Position numbers and translations under genes: made by a program. The notes under the pieces were generated by a model. That model searched no databases. It saw only the letters and a program-made list of their open reading frames with translations, and was not told where the DNA came from. Of a stretch of 13,974 nt of DNA, positions 1 to 6,325 are shown piece by piece. The stretch's first letter is position 1. Every line of letters begins with the position of its first letter. This DNA comes from Geobacteraceae bacterium. Its GTDB lineage: Bacteria > Desulfobacterota > Desulfuromonadia > Geobacterales > Geobacteraceae. The stretch covers positions 1 to 13,974 of the forward strand of contig JAAZOO010000304.1 in assembly GCA_012797715.1 (NCBI GenBank), read 5' to 3'.

Positions 1-1
1 C

Positions 2-220
2 AGCAGGGTGATGAACGACGTGACGGACAGCGAACACCGCCGCCTTGCCGGCGCCTACAAGGAAATGCTGGCCACATACTTGCAAGCGGAGGATCTGATA
101 AATATCGGCGCCTACCGCCAGGGGAGCAATCCGAAAATCGACCTGGCGGTCAGCCGTATCGATCGCATTCTGGGCTATGTGAGACAGGATATCCAGGAAA
201 ATGTCGGCTTCGAACAATAA
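2..220 (+). CDS. fliI: FliI, flagellar export ATPase (3' end only)
   Basis: Only the C-terminal 72 residues are present; the gene enters from the left edge and ends at TAA 218-220. FliI is the cytoplasmic F1-beta-like ATPase that energises unfolding and delivery of flagellar export substrates to the FlhA/FlhB gate. The visible part is the helical C-terminal domain, recognisable from SRVMNDV at the window start and the family-typical AEDLINIGAY followed by GSNPKIDLA (about residues 28-45 of the visible part). The Walker motifs lie outside the window, so catalytic integrity cannot be judged. It is followed after 88 bp by fliJ, its stalk partner, which supports the call. A type III secretion or other FliI-like ATPase would look similar here, but the flagellar context settles it. 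Confidence 0.93.
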   Translation, partial: SRVMNDVTDSEHRRLAGAYKEMLATYLQAEDLINIGAYRQGSNPKIDLAVSRIDRILGYVRQDIQENVGFEQ

Positions 221-242
221 GTGGAGATACTGAGGGGGGTCT

Positions 243-289
243 GCGGCGAGTAGCCGCCCGTGACGGGGGTGCGCCTGGCGGACGGCGCA
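243..289 (+). repeat. Three consecutive small hairpins between fliI and fliJ
   Basis: Three short inverted repeats lie head to tail: GCGGC/GCCGC (243-247 with 253-257), CCCG/CGGG (257-260 with 264-267, sharing one base with the first) and TGCGCC/GGCGCA (270-275 with 284-289). No T-tract follows, so this does not look like an intrinsic terminator. It may be an mRNA processing or stability structure in the fliI-fliJ leader, or chance in GC-rich DNA. Function is not known. Confidence 0.3.
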
Positions 290-308
290 GGACGGTCAAG
301 GAGGAACC

Positions 309-752
309 ATGCGAAGAAATGTTTTCAATCTCGAACGGGTGCTCCATTTCCGAAGGGAAACGGAGAAGCTTCGCAAGATGGAGCTGGCGCTTGCAAAACG
401 GGAGTATGAAATTGCCGAAGACCGCCTCCGGCGCGAGGAGGAAGCCATCGAAAGGCTGAACCTGGAATTCATGAACCGGCAGATCGAAGGGATCAGTGCC
501 TTTGAGATGCAGCTGTATTCGGATTTCTTCCGGAAGAAGAAGGTTGATATTCTCCAGCAGCGGGAGCAGGTGACGGAACTGGATCGGAAGGTGGTGGAAA
601 AAAAGGAACACCTGGTCGAGGCAGCCACGGAAAAGAAGATCATGGAGCAGCTGAAGCAGAAAAGGATAGAGGCCCACGAGAAGGAAGTCGCTCTCCGGGA
701 GCAGGCGTTTCTCGATGAGATTGCTCTCCAGAGAAGGGGGAGCCAGGCATGA
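309..752 (+). CDS. fliJ: FliJ, flagellar export stalk/chaperone-escort protein
   Basis: A 147-residue, highly charged, almost wholly alpha-helical protein, the usual size for FliJ. In the family it forms an antiparallel coiled coil like the gamma subunit of F1 ATPase, sits in the FliI hexamer, binds FlhA and recycles export chaperones in the cytoplasm. The N-terminus (MRRNVFNLERVLHFRR) matches the FliJ pattern of a short lead-in followed by a long helix starting with hydrophobic/arginine heptads; Glu, Lys and Arg repeats continue to the C-terminus. The start is fixed by a strong AAGGAGG at about 299-305 just before ATG 309. It follows fliI, and its TGA (750-752) overlaps the ATG of the next gene (749), which suggests translational coupling. 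FliJ sequences are poorly conserved, so the call depends partly on position. Confidence 0.88.
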   Translation: MRRNVFNLERVLHFRRETEKLRKMELALAKREYEIAEDRLRREEEAIERLNLEFMNRQIEGISAFEMQLYSDFFRKKKVDILQQREQVTELDRKVVEKKEHLVEAATEKKIMEQLKQKRIEAHEKEVALREQAFLDEIALQRRGSQA

Positions 753-1267
753 TCCGCCCGCGTCGAACCCTCGGCATAGCCCTGTGCGTCGGGGTTCTGA
801 CACTCCTCTGTCCGGGTTCCGACAGCCTGCGGAACCGTCCCTTGGCGCAGAATCTGAATGCCGCGGCAAACGCCCGCTCAGCGGCGAAGCCTGGGGCCGT
901 CCAGCCCGTTTCGGATGCAAACAGCCTCATGGAGCGGGAAGCGGCGCTGACGCTGAAGGAACAGGAGATGAAGAAGCTGGAGCAGTCCCTTGATTCCCGG
1001 ATACAGGAGATGGAAGCCAGGAAAAAAGAGCTGGAAACGTCCCTGGCACGGAAGAAGGCGGAAGATTCTGAGAAATACAAGAAAATTCTCAAGGTCTACA
1101 AGTCGCTGCGACCGGAGGAGGCAGCGGCCCTCCTGGACAAGCTTGATGAGGATATCGCCCTGGAGATGCTGAACCAGATGGATCAGAAGAGGGCCGCCAA
1201 GCTCATCCCCTTCCTGAACCAGGCCAGGGTGCTGAAATGGACCCGCCAGTCACTCAAGGAAAAGTGA
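749..1267 (+). CDS. MotE-like / MgtE N-domain coiled-coil flagellar protein
   Basis: A 172-residue protein with a hydrophobic N-terminal segment (about residues 7-23) that could be a signal peptide or membrane anchor, a low-complexity linker rich in Ala and Asn, a charged coiled coil (about 58-109) and a C-terminal helical region (about 110-172) containing LRPEEAAALLDKLDEDIALEML. That C-terminal pattern resembles the MgtE intracellular N domain found in MotE-type proteins (COG3334-like). Proteins of this type are usually found between fliJ and fliK. In alphaproteobacteria MotE is a periplasmic chaperone of the motor protein MotC; whether this homologue does the same is unknown. No motAB genes are in the window. 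It starts inside the fliJ stop (ATGA overlap) and is followed by a 113-bp gap before fliK. Confidence 0.75.
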   Translation: MIRPRRTLGIALCVGVLTLLCPGSDSLRNRPLAQNLNAAANARSAAKPGAVQPVSDANSLMEREAALTLKEQEMKKLEQSLDSRIQEMEARKKELETSLARKKAEDSEKYKKILKVYKSLRPEEAAALLDKLDEDIALEMLNQMDQKRAAKLIPFLNQARVLKWTRQSLKEK

Positions 1268-1333
1268 ACGGGTACGGAGTCTCCCGCATTCGGCCGGCGG
1301 CGTCGGGTCAAGGGTACTGAACGATAGGAATTT

Positions 1334-1349
1334 CGGCGCGATTGCGCCG
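1334..1349 (+). repeat. Small hairpin upstream of fliK
   Basis: CGGCGC (1334-1339) and GCGCCG (1344-1349) form a perfect 6-bp stem around a GATT loop, in the 113-bp gap between the MotE-like gene and fliK and 16 bases before the fliK ribosome binding site. No T-tract follows. It may be a leader structure; function is not known. Confidence 0.35.
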
Positions 1350-1365
1350 CATATCCCCGAAAGGA

Positions 1366-1375
1366 AAGGAGGTGA
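1366..1375 (+). promoter_or_regulatory. Strong ribosome binding site that fixes the fliK start
   Basis: AAGGAGGTGA is a full-length complement of the 16S rRNA anti-Shine-Dalgarno end and sits five bases before ATG 1381. It decides in favour of 1381 over an in-frame ATG at 1342 that would add 13 unconvincing residues overlapping the hairpin and this site. Confidence 0.85.
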
Positions 1376-1380
1376 AACGT

Positions 1381-3228
1381 ATGGAAGCAGTACAGCTACT
1401 GCAAAATCCCGGAATGCCTGTTTCCGGGAAAATCGCTCCTTCCGCTGCCGGGCAGACGGTTGACGGAACTGGACTTCCCGTCTTCGAACAGATGTTTGCC
1501 CAGGCTGCTGCCGGTGCCGGCATAACTCAACAGCCGGTGGTGGAGCCGCTTCCCCCCCAATCCGTCATGGCTTCGCTTCCCGTGACGGATACCGCCGCTT
1601 TCCCGTTCACGGGACAGATTCCCGCCCTGCTGACGGCCGGCGCTCCCCCTGCCGTGGAAAACGCCGGGGGAGGCGTCGAGTCGTCTGAAACGGGTTTGTC
1701 CCCGGCTGCGGCACCAGGGACGGAAGTATCCCTGATGCCGGTACAGGGCCGTGAAAGAGCCGGAAAACCCTTTGTCCGGAAGGAGCATGCGCCGGGAAAG
1801 AAGCCGGAGACGAAGGGAGGAGCGCCGGCTGCAGGGCCGGAAGTGGAGAAGGAAAGCGTCGACGCGGAACCGGCGACGCGAGAAAAAAGGGAAGTACGGG
1901 TCGCTGTGGTGGATGAAACACCATTGCAGGGAAGGGCGATTCCCGAAAAGGACGAGGCAACAGAAGCTTCTTTCCATGAAAGCGGGACGGCGTTGCTTCC
2001 CCGTATGACACCGGAGATCCCGGTCCAGGCGGCGATTGCCCACGAGAGGGTGGGGAGGGCCGAGGCGGGAGAGGTGTCCCGCATCCCGGTGCGGCAGAAA
2101 ATCGCAGCTGCCGCGGCTGATTTCGGAGACGGGGGCGGTCCTTTTCCCTCTGTCAGTGATAAAGGCCCGGTTGTCTCCGAACCGTCAGGAAAGGAGGCGG
2201 AACCTGCTACAACCGGTATCGCTTCTTTTCAGAAAACCGGCCACATGCGTGCCGACACGCATGCCGCAGCACCGGAGAAAGGAACAGGGTTCACCGTCGC
2301 TGCTGAGACCCCGGATCCTGAAGTCGTTTCCGCCATGGAATATGACACGGAAGTGCGGAAATTCGGTCGTCAGGATGCCGATCCGTTCAAGCGCAATCCG
2401 GACGCGGTGAACGGGGTACAGGGTGAAGCAGTGCTCCGCCAGGTATCCGGTGGAGTAACGGTTGCAAATCCGGTCCGGACGGCACTCATGGGCACTTCCG
2501 GTGCTGGGGCAGGGATGCGGAAGGCGATGGAGAGCGTTGGTGAATCCCCATCGCAACCGGTTCGAAAGGTGGAAGAAGACGTCCAGGTTGTTTCAAAGGC
2601 GTCACTTTCCGAAGCGGGACAGCCTGACGCCGGCAATCATGCCCCTGTTTCAGCAGGGGATGAATCCCGGCAGCAGAATGCAGGTGAAGGAAAGGCGCAT
2701 CCGGATGGTACCGTCAGCATTGCCCGGTCCGGAAGTTTTGAAAAGACGGTTCAGGGCGCTGCGTAAAACCTACGGGCGCCTGAAGGGAACGGGCTCCGCG
2801 ACAGCATCCTGTCCCAGGTGAAGGAAAAGCTCGTTTCTTTCGAGGCGGGAACCGGAACGAACCGGATCACCCTGAAACTGAATCCCCGCGAACTGGGCGA
2901 TATGCAGATCCAGATTCGCATGGAAGACGCAAAGGTGAGCGTGGAGATTACCGCCCAGAATCCGGTGGTGCGGGAGGCGCTGGTTCAGAATATCGACCAG
3001 TTGAGAGAAACGTTGTTGCGCCGGGATCTGGCCATGGAGCGGTTCGACGTTCTGACGGGCAACGGGCAGACGCCGGATCAGTCTTTCCGGGAAGGGCGGC
3101 AGGCCGGTCATCCCCGCTTCGAAAACCTGCGCTATGGCGACGGGGTTTCCTACCGGGAGGAGCCCGTGAAGAGCACGCTGTCCTACGGGGAAGGACGGGA
3201 AGACTCCCTGGTGGACATGAGGTTCTGA
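1381..3228 (+). pseudogene. fliK: FliK, hook-length control protein, interrupted by an in-frame TAA
   Basis: FliK is a secreted molecular ruler: its disordered N-terminal part measures the growing hook and its C-terminal domain contacts FlhB to switch export from hook to filament subunits. Residues 1-461 (1381-2763) are rich in Ala, Pro, Gly, Glu and Val with no clear fold, as expected for the ruler. TAA at 2764-2766 stops the frame. The same frame continues without a shift for 153 codons to TGA at 3226-3228 and encodes a typical Flg_hook domain, with ITLKLNPRELGDMQI at about 2863-2907, then VREALVQNIDQLRETL. Only the stop separates the two halves, so I annotate one gene; the total of about 615 codons is within the family range. 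GTG 2818 could in principle restart translation but has no good ribosome site. flgD follows after 19 bp. The stop is either a real nonsense mutation or a sequence error. Confidence 0.85.
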
Positions 3229-3247
3229 CAAGGAAGAGAGGTGAAAG

Positions 3248-3913
3248 ATGGTTGATGCAGTAAACGCCGGCACTACGGCAGGCAGCGCGTCAGCTGCCAT
3301 GAAGCAGACGATGGGCATGAACAAGGATGACTTTCTCACCCTGTTCGTTACCCAGTTGCAGAACCAGGATCCGTTGAATCCCATGGATGGAACCCAGTTC
3401 ATCTCCCAGCTTGCCCAGCTCACCCAGGTGGAGCAGGCATACAATACCAACAGCAATCTGGAGAAGCTGATCAGCATGATGAACGACTCCTCGGCCCTGT
3501 CTTCCCTATCCTATATCGGCAAGGAAGTGATCGCCGCAGGCTCACAGGTCGCGCTGACCTCCGGGGGAGAGGCGAATCTGTCCTGTGTCCTCCCGAAAGC
3601 GGCAGAGCAGGTTGTCGTGGAAATCTACGATTCCGGCGGTACGACCGTCAGGACCCTGACACAGGGGCAGACGGCGGCAGGCCCCGCAACCCTGGTCTGG
3701 GACGGCAGGAATGACGCGGGGACGGCGCTTCCGTCCGGTACCTATTCCTTCGCGGTGAAGGGAATCGATTCGTCGGGAAACACGTTCACCTGCGAAACGA
3801 GGACCGGCGGGAAGGTTGACGGCGTCAGTTTTTCCGGTTCGTCTCCGGTTCTTACGGTGGGCGCACTGGAAATCCCCTTCAGCAGTCTCCTGAGTGTGAA
3901 GGGGGGGAGTTGA
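3248..3913 (+). CDS. flgD: FlgD, flagellar hook cap/scaffolding protein
   Basis: A 221-residue protein of normal FlgD length. FlgD is exported through the flagellar apparatus and caps the growing hook so that FlgE subunits can insert beneath it; it is lost from the finished flagellum. The N-terminal region carries the family signature: DDFLTLFVTQLQNQDPLNPMD (residues 27-47) written here in continuity with FISQLAQLTQVEQ (51-63). The C-terminal half holds the tandem beta-sandwich region, including WDGRNDAG (about 151-158) and LPSGTYSFAV, as in the FlgD Ig-like domain. No signal peptide is present, as expected for flagellar export. A GAGAGGTGA ribosome site at about 3236-3244 precedes ATG 3248. 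Its TGA (3911-3913) is one base from the next ATG. Position between fliK and flgE is canonical. Confidence 0.95.
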   Translation: MVDAVNAGTTAGSASAAMKQTMGMNKDDFLTLFVTQLQNQDPLNPMDGTQFISQLAQLTQVEQAYNTNSNLEKLISMMNDSSALSSLSYIGKEVIAAGSQVALTSGGEANLSCVLPKAAEQVVVEIYDSGGTTVRTLTQGQTAAGPATLVWDGRNDAGTALPSGTYSFAVKGIDSSGNTFTCETRTGGKVDGVSFSGSSPVLTVGALEIPFSSLLSVKGGS

Positions 3914-3914
3914 C

Positions 3915-4301
3915 ATGGTTGATTCCATTTACTTCCCGAATCCTGTCCAGGTAAATACGGCGCGGACTCCGGACCGGCAGAAACCGGGAACCGCCGCGGG
4001 AGGGGACTCCCCATTCTCCCGCATGCTCGATGAAAAGCTTCCGGGCACGGGGATAACGTTCTCCCATCACGCCCAGGAACGGCTGAAATCGAGGGGGATC
4101 TCGCTGAGCCCGGACGATATGGAGAAGCTGGAAGGAGCGGTCGAGAGTGTGGCGAAAAAAGGGGGCAAGGATTCCCTCGTGCTCCTGGGGGACGCGGCGC
4201 TCGTGGTGAGCGTGAAGAACCGGACGGTGGTGACCGCCCTTGACAGGGCGTCCATGCAGGGCAACGTATTCACCAATATCGATTCGGCAGTCATAGCCTG
4301 A
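3915..4301 (+). CDS. Conserved flagellar operon protein (TIGR02530-like)
   Basis: A 128-residue protein of unknown biochemical function found between flgD and flgE in many Firmicutes and deltaproteobacterial flagellar operons (the TIGR02530 'flg_new' type). The first 40 or so residues are variable and Pro/Gly-rich; the conserved part begins near residue 46 with ITFSHHAQERLKSRGI, followed by KGGKDSLVLL, VVSVKNRTVVTALD and ends with GNVFTNIDSAVI, which I recognise as the family pattern. There is no signal peptide or membrane segment, so it is cytoplasmic or exported by the flagellar route. It begins one base after flgD stops and has a purine-rich ribosome site (GGGGGGAG, about 3901-3908). The likely role is in hook assembly, inferred only from position. 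Confidence 0.85.
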   Translation: MVDSIYFPNPVQVNTARTPDRQKPGTAAGGDSPFSRMLDEKLPGTGITFSHHAQERLKSRGISLSPDDMEKLEGAVESVAKKGGKDSLVLLGDAALVVSVKNRTVVTALDRASMQGNVFTNIDSAVIA

Positions 4302-4437
4302 CAGTACCCTGAACTGAAACTTTCCCATTTTACCAGTACTTTTTGAAACCAGACAACGGGCCGGACCTCCCTGAGGAAGCCCGCGGGACGCCGACCGAAC
4401 GACGCGTCCCCTACCACAAGCACAAGGAGGCAACACC
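4302..4437 (+). other. Leader region upstream of flgE
   Basis: The 136-bp gap starts with an AT-rich stretch (about 4313-4350), followed by a possible leader hairpin in which GGGC (4358-4361) pairs with GCCC (4379-4382) and CCTC (4366-4369) with GAGG (4373-4376). CAGTAC occurs twice (4302-4307 and 4334-4339). I see no sigma-54 or FliA consensus; an additional vegetative promoter in the AT-rich part is possible but not demonstrable. An AAGGAGG ribosome site (4424-4430) serves flgE. Confidence 0.3.
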
Positions 4438-5235
4438 ATGAGTATCACATCCGCACTTTTCACCGGCGTCAGCGGTCTTGTAAACAACGGCGAATCCATG
4501 AACGTCATCGGCAATAACATCGCAAACGTGAATACCGTCGGCTTCAAGTATGCCCGCACGCTCTTTTCCGACATGCTCTCCGCCAATATGGGGAATAACT
4601 CCCAGGTGGGCCGCGGCACCCAGATCCAGAAGGTCGACAACGTCTTCGGGCAGTCATCCTTTGAAACAACCGAGGTGGTGACCGATCTGGCGTTGCAGGG
4701 GTCGAGCTTTTTTGCGCTGGGCTCCCCGTCCGCGACCGGCGCCCAGTCGGCCACCGCTGCCTACTATACACGGGCCGGCGCCTTCCGGGTCGATAGCGAA
4801 GGGTACCTCGTCAATCCGGACGGTTTCCGCGTACTGGACGAGGCGCGCGCTCCTATCCAGTTCGACACCACCACCTTCGGCAAGATAACGAAGATCGGCA
4901 GCGACGGCCTTATAACATATCTGGACAAAACCGGCGCCCAGAAGACATACGACACCAAGATAGGCGTCGCCCTCATCCCCAACACCGGTTCCATGGACAA
5001 GGTGGGGGGGACCCTTTTCATGGCCGGTGCCGACACGGGTATCACCGATGCCAGCATTGCGGCCCCGGACGGCGCGACCGAAAGGATATTCTCCAACTCC
5101 CTGGAACTGAGCAATGTGGACCTGGCCAGCCAGTTCGTGAAGATGATCATCACCCAGCGGGCATATTCGGCCAACTCCAAGACCATCACCACCACCGATG
5201 AGATGACCCAGGAGGTTCTCAACCTCAAGCGGTAG
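4438..5235 (+). CDS. flgE: FlgE-type flagellar hook protein, compact form
   Basis: A 265-residue axial protein of the FlgE/F/G family. The N-terminal domain has the hallmark SGLVNNGESMNVIGNNIANVN followed by TVGFK, then DLALQGSSFF, YTRAGAFRVDSEGYLVNPDG (to about residue 130). The C-terminus, SNVDLASQFVKMIITQRAYSA then NSKTITTTDEMTQEVLNLKR, matches hook protein FlgE more than FlgF or FlgG, and position after flgD agrees. FlgE is usually about 400 residues or more because of a surface-exposed D2 insertion; here only about 80 residues separate the conserved halves, so D2 appears missing or very reduced. The reading frame shows no internal damage. It could alternatively be a rod/FlgF-like subunit with the true hook gene elsewhere. 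A good ribosome site (AAGGAGG) precedes ATG 4438. A terminator follows downstream. Confidence 0.85.
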   Translation: MSITSALFTGVSGLVNNGESMNVIGNNIANVNTVGFKYARTLFSDMLSANMGNNSQVGRGTQIQKVDNVFGQSSFETTEVVTDLALQGSSFFALGSPSATGAQSATAAYYTRAGAFRVDSEGYLVNPDGFRVLDEARAPIQFDTTTFGKITKIGSDGLITYLDKTGAQKTYDTKIGVALIPNTGSMDKVGGTLFMAGADTGITDASIAAPDGATERIFSNSLELSNVDLASQFVKMIITQRAYSANSKTITTTDEMTQEVLNLKR

Positions 5236-5329
5236 GAGGTTCCTGTCATCCTGTACAGGGACGGATCCGGTGCCTGCGGCAGGCTTTCGTCTCCTGTCAA
5301 AAAATTGGCTTTTCGACTTTCCTTTTTCG
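5236..5329 (+). other. Non-coding region just after flgE
   Basis: No gene is seen. It holds a 10-bp palindrome CCTGTACAGG (5250-5259) and a weak hairpin GCCTG/CAGGC (5272-5276 with 5280-5284) followed by only three Ts. The weak hairpin could assist termination, but the structure at 5330-5358 is stronger. Confidence 0.3.
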
Positions 5330-5368
5330 ACGGGCGCGCCGGTTTCGGTTGCGCCCGTTTCTGCGTTT
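5330..5368 (+). terminator. Probable intrinsic terminator after flgE
   Basis: ACGGGCGC (5330-5337) and GCGCCCGT (5351-5358) form a perfect 8-bp GC-rich stem around a 13-base loop, followed by TTTCTGCGTTT. The T-tract is interrupted, so efficiency is uncertain. The place, about 95 bp after flgE and before the fliL promoter, makes it the likely end of the fliI-flgE unit. Confidence 0.55.
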
Positions 5369-5374
5369 GGACAT

Positions 5375-5581
5375 TTCAACCTGAAACCGGCAGTTGGACG
5401 TATCCGCAGAGAGCGACTCTGTCGTATTTCGTTGCTGCTCTTAGCGAAATCGAGCGGCCACAGCCGATACTGTCCGAACCAAAAAGGGTGAGTGTATCGG
5501 CTGTAGTGAAATGAGCGTAGAGCAGCACAAAGACTGCAATCGGAGAGAACGAAGGATGCCTCCAACTGCCGAATCTAGGTT
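5375..5581 (+). repeat. Structured repeat A: about 200-bp nested imperfect palindrome
   Basis: The ends AACCT (5378-5382) and AGGTT (5577-5581) are complementary, then a 10-bp perfect pair GGCAGTTGGA/TCCAACTGCC (5389-5398 with 5561-5570), then ATCC/GGAT (5402-5405 with 5554-5557), then TGCTGCTCT/AGAGCAGCA (5433-5441 with 5519-5527), then an 11-bp pair ACAGCCGATAC/GTATCGGCTGT (5460-5470 with 5494-5504). The whole can fold as one long hairpin. It shares segments with repeat B: an 18-base segment beginning TTCAACCTG (5375-5392), CCGCAGAGAG (5404-5413) and a 20-base block beginning GAAATGAGCG (5508-5527). Short open frames across it show no protein family. It may be a small transposon-derived (MITE-like) element or a structured RNA. 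Confidence 0.65.
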
Positions 5582-5753
5582 CAACCTGGAACCGGCATGG
5601 GGAGCAGCCGGGGGTGAACCCGGAATCGGCACGAAAAAGGTGCCGCAGAGAGAGGCCCTGCCCTGTTTCGGGGCTGGTCGTGGCGAAATGAGCGTAGAGC
5701 AGCAGAAACAGGGAATCCGGAGCGAAGGGAAGGATACGGATGCCGTCGGCACC
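5580..5753 (+). repeat. Structured repeat B: diverged copy of repeat A
   Basis: It begins with the same 18-base segment as repeat A with one mismatch (5580-5597), and contains CCGCAGAGAG (5643-5652) and an exact copy of the 20-base GAAATGAGCG block (5685-5704). Nested pairing is also conserved although the bases differ: CGGCAT/ATGCCG (5593-5598 with 5740-5745), CCCTGTTTC/GAAACAGGG (5661-5669 with 5705-5713) and GCTG/CAGC (5673-5676 with 5700-5703). Two side hairpins are CCGGG/CCCGG (5608-5612 with 5619-5623) and CGGCAC/GTGCCG (5627-5632 with 5640-5645). Its right end runs into the fliL promoter. Pairing kept with altered bases hints at selection on structure or at an inverted-repeat mobile origin. 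Confidence 0.6.
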
Positions 5754-5762
5754 AAGGTTGCA
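5747..5762 (+). promoter_or_regulatory. Sigma-54 promoter of the fliL-flhB unit
   Basis: CGGCAC (5747-5752), five bases, then TTGCA (5758-5762) matches the -24/-12 consensus TGGCAC-N5-TTGCW with only the first base different, and the GG and GC dinucleotides are exactly 10 bases apart. The predicted start of transcription is near 5773, giving a leader of about 46 bases before ATG 5819. Sigma-54 promoters need an enhancer-binding activator; in Geobacter sulfurreducens the flagellar master regulator FgrM is of that type, so a similar activator is likely here. Confidence 0.75.
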
Positions 5763-5803
5763 TTGTGTGCCGTGAACTCTGAAACATGCCGAAAATCAAG
5801 GTG

Positions 5804-5811
5804 AGAGGAGG
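5804..5811 (+). promoter_or_regulatory. Ribosome binding site that fixes the fliL start
   Basis: AGAGGAGG lies seven bases before ATG 5819. It favours 5819 over the in-frame ATG at 5786, which has no such site and lies close to the predicted transcription start. Confidence 0.8.
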
Positions 5812-5818
5812 TTTGTTG

Positions 5819-6304
5819 ATGGCTTCCAAGGAAGATCAGACCCAGGAAAAGGAACCGGAAAAGGGGAAGGGCAAGATGAAATTAATCCTTATCATCAGCG
5901 CGGCAGTTATCCTTGCGGTGGGGGGAACCGCAGCCTTTTTCCTCTTTGCTCACGGCGGACATGAAAAAAAGGAGACCGCAAAGACCGAGAAGGAGGGGAC
6001 GCCGGCAATCTTCGAGCTGGAGCCCTTCATCGTCAATATCTACGACGGGCAGGAACTACGATACCTGAGGGTCAAGGTGGAGATGGAGGTGTCCGGAGGT
6101 GAAGAGGCAAAGGCGGAGCTGGCTGCCCGCAAGGCGCAGATGCGTGACGCCATTCTCATCCTCCTGAGCGCCAAGACCCTCCTTGACGTACGGGATCAGC
6201 AGGGCAAGAACCAGCTTCGTCAGGAGATATTCTCGGCATTGAGCAAGATACTGCCCGCGGGCAAGGTCCAGAAGGTATATTTCACCGATTTCGTTGTGCA
6301 GTGA
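5819..6304 (+). CDS. fliL: FliL, flagellar basal-body-associated protein
   Basis: A 161-residue single-pass inner-membrane protein. FliL sits around the basal body, contacts the stator and supports torque under load. A short charged cytoplasmic N-terminus (about residues 1-19, rich in Glu and Lys) is followed by one hydrophobic segment (about 21-44, KLILIISAAVILAVGG then AAFFLFA), then a periplasmic domain with the family pattern IFELEPFIVNIYDGQELRYL, RVKVEMEV and, near the end, LLSAKTLLDVRDQQGKNQLR and VQKVYFTDFVVQ. The final FTDFVVQ is typical of FliL. The start follows the ribosome site at 5804-5811. It is the first gene after the sigma-54 promoter and precedes fliM by 21 bp, as in many bacteria. 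Confidence 0.94.
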   Translation: MASKEDQTQEKEPEKGKGKMKLILIISAAVILAVGGTAAFFLFAHGGHEKKETAKTEKEGTPAIFELEPFIVNIYDGQELRYLRVKVEMEVSGGEEAKAELAARKAQMRDAILILLSAKTLLDVRDQQGKNQLRQEIFSALSKILPAGKVQKVYFTDFVVQ

Positions 6305-6325
6305 CAGCACCTATCCGAGGCCGAC

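Noticed and set aside
1342..1380. Upstream ATG of fliK (and similarly ATG 5786 for fliL, ATG 8099 for fliP)
   Set aside because: Each adds residues without family support, while the downstream start has the better ribosome site or directly begins the expected N-terminus or signal peptide.
2764..2820. Two separate genes, or programmed read-through, at the fliK stop, with GTG 2818 as a second start
   Set aside because: The frame is continuous, the part between the stop and 2818 already reads like the start of the C-terminal domain (residues such as LRDSILSQV), no ribosome site precedes 2818, and TAA followed by A is a strong stop.
5236..5785. A c-di-GMP or other known riboswitch in the gap before fliL
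   Set aside because: I find no conserved core of a GEMM or other class that I can recognise, and the predicted transcription start at about 5773 leaves the structured part outside the fliL leader.
5511..5804. Short + strand open frame across the repeats in the flgE-fliL gap
   Set aside because: It runs through both structured repeats and over the sigma-54 promoter, has no ribosome site and matches no family.
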